In this document: positions 62,151-64,000 of the stretch, piece after piece | How the letters are laid out: the number at the start of each line of letters is the position of its first letter | Position numbering within the stretch: the first letter of the stretch is position 1 | Assembly: GCA_949358305.1 (NCBI GenBank) | Contig: OX442321.1 | Span: 8,767,605-8,831,604 of the forward strand | Length of the DNA stretch: 64,000 nt | Origin: Strigamia acuminata | Taxonomy: Eukaryota; Arthropoda; Chilopoda; Geophilomorpha; Linotaeniidae | Direction: 5' to 3' | Notes under the pieces: generated by a model | Told to the model about the DNA's origin: nothing | What the model saw: the letters and a program-made list of their open reading frames with translations, nothing else | Databases searched by the model: none | Position numbers and translations under genes: made by a program

Positions 62151-64000
62151 TGTTCCGACAAATTCAAACTCTTGTCGAGCAATGATCAACAGAAAAAGAA
62201 GATTTTTCAAATCTTTTTATTGACATAATGCCGAAATGTTGGTTGAATATCAGTTGAGAAAGTGGGATCAATACGGGATGTTTTTAAATTTCTTCTTTTA
62301 AAGTTGTGCATTTATACAAGAGCAATTTAGTATGATAAATTTTTAATATCTTTTATCTTCACAAGTAAAAAAAAAAACGAAAAGAAGAAGAAGAAAGGTA
62401 CCGGTATGTGTTTTTTTCTGAAATGTATAAGTAATATTTTATATTAAATTCAGCCATTAAAGATTGGATGATGAGATCATGGTATTGATTATTTTTCTTT
62501 CCAAGTTTAAAGTGTTATCGCTAATCGCTTGACATTAAAAAGATACAATATAAATAAATATTTCAAAACGACGTCGAAACGAGATTAAAATTGCATGGAA
62601 ATTTATATAAATACAAGCCCGACTGAAATTCGCCAAATCTGGCAATACACACAACAATTCTCGAATTCAGATAATAGGTCATATTTTATTACGAACTTTT
62701 TTTTTCTTCTTTTGCTGGCAACGACACAAAAGAATGTCACCCGAAACCACAATTCGCTTCGCTTCACCGGAGCAGTTTGTTTGACACAGTAGTTTTCAAA
62801 AATGCCTTTCTTTCAAATTTATAATATGTTGTGTCAGGTAAATTCTATATGCAACGCATTCGGAAATGGTAATGCATCACAAACCTGACTCGTTTTAACG
62901 CTCCACTTTGTCCGATATATATTCAGCTCGATTTAATTGCAGGAAATTGGTAAAATCACATGAAAATTTTCTCTATTTAAAAATCATTTCGGCTCTAACC
63001 GAATAAGAGGATCAAGATGGCCGCTGCACAATTGCATTTACTCCAATGAATACTATAGGAATATGAACTTTTTTCCTTTTCCTTTACCCCAAATAGGATC
63101 TATTGATTTGAAGCAAAGCTCGCGGACTCACGCTCTGCAGGCGAATGAGATTTGGAGATTTTTTTTCCCTCCCCCTACACTTGTAGATGACAGGTGATGT
63201 GAGGCAGCGAGTGTCAAACACATCTGCCCAGGTGAAAGAAGAAAACGTGAACTGAATGTCGAAAGCCACGGCAATAAGGCGGGGTTAAGTTTTGGGCAGC
63301 ACCGAAATTCAAATTTTAAATTGCAACCAAATGGTAATTAACACCACCTGCAGGCGACAGTCTGTATTTTGAATCAGAGCTGGATCGTCATTAATGAAAT
63401 ACGATTTCTCAGTAATGACAATTAAGTTCAAACCAATGAACTTGCATCAAATAAATACACATCTAATTGCTCGTTCTCCACGATTATATCCATCTGCTCC
63501 TTTCATTTCTTCCATGCAATTGTGCACAAATAATGGACGCAGATTCCCTGTTTACAGTGTCTGTTGTTTATGTACACATTTCTCAACATGCGAACCAAGT
63601 TTTCCAACTTTCATCCTTGTTTATATAAGAATCAATACATCAATTTTCATTTAGTGTTTTTTTTTTTTCTTTTCTCTTTTACTTGTGCTATCGTAAGAAA
63701 AGATTGAGGTCATAGTTGACATTTTTCAATCTCAGCCAATGTTAAGTCTGGACCAAAACTGTATTTCATGTTTACGGTAGTTAAAGGGAAATATAGAAAT
63801 TTAATAGGACGGACACTATAAAATTGTAAGAACGTCATCAACAGTCGAGATAAGAAAAAAAATTAATTTATTAGCTTTTAAACTGCATCCAACTCTTCCA
63901 AAAATCTTTTAATTTATGTGAATATAACTGAACATTATTCATAAAATGTTAACTCTGAATATTCAAGCTTTAATATATTCCAAAAAGTTTAAGTAAACAG

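Larger units (their letters stand above)
48001..64000. other. Long noncoding interval
   Basis: No exon chain could be supported. Frames longer than 60 codons here are low-complexity or lack family similarity. GC-richer islands occur at about 49190-49340 (includes CGCTTC/GAAGCG stem) and 61730-62150. The interval may be intergenic or a long intron of a gene outside the window. Confidence 0.5.

Overview
The window is AT-rich nuclear DNA from an invertebrate-type animal. GT-AG introns, AATAAA signals, TATA/initiator promoter architecture and clear metazoan gene families all point that way. A chitin-deacetylase-like gene beside XRRA1, GCC2, a GCKIII kinase and TMTC4 orthologues fits a non-vertebrate metazoan. 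The phylum cannot be fixed by eye.

Left third (1-15,500) is a gene-relic and transposon zone. It holds a 21-bp tandem repeat, two minus-strand broken genes (a chitin-deacetylase-like exon pair with a homopolymer frameshift, and a LEMD2/MAN1-type inner-nuclear-membrane gene with several frameshifts and stops), a small single-RRM gene, and a plus-strand GCC2 relic. The GCC2 relic carries a TA-flanked MITE in an intron and a complete 6,975-bp LTR retrotransposon inside its GRIP-domain exon. A minus-strand C-terminal piece of HOP2/PSMC3IP follows.

The LTR element is the most unusual object here. It has two 1,160-bp LTRs with no difference seen by eye, a CGAT target-site duplication, a PBS and a PPT, but no recognisable gag, protease, RT, RNase H or integrase. 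Its whole interior is one long, disordered, basic/Gln-rich reading frame split by a single in-frame TGA. That frame has internal repeats and a recurring SPTRLKL-x-EV motif.

Middle (15,500-36,800): XRRA1 (plus strand, LRR protein) converges on a GCKIII-family Ste20 kinase (STK24/25/26-type, minus strand). I could place nine coding exons of the kinase, including a tiny first exon encoding MAFNE at 35.4 kb. Its 13-kb first intron contains a complete small secreted-protein gene on the opposite strand, with its own TATA box, 5'UTR intron and poly(A) signal, and a GC-rich candidate alternative first exon at 26 kb.

Right half: TMTC4 (minus strand, 36,784-47,281) was resolved into 14 exons with consistent phases, encoding 769 aa. 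From 47.3 kb to the end no convincing exon was seen, only simple repeats, a few strong hairpins and two GC-richer islands.

The intact genes (kinase, TMTC4, most of XRRA1) use standard stops and phase-consistent introns. The breaks in the left part are therefore not explained by a variant code; genuine decay or assembly indels are the live alternatives.
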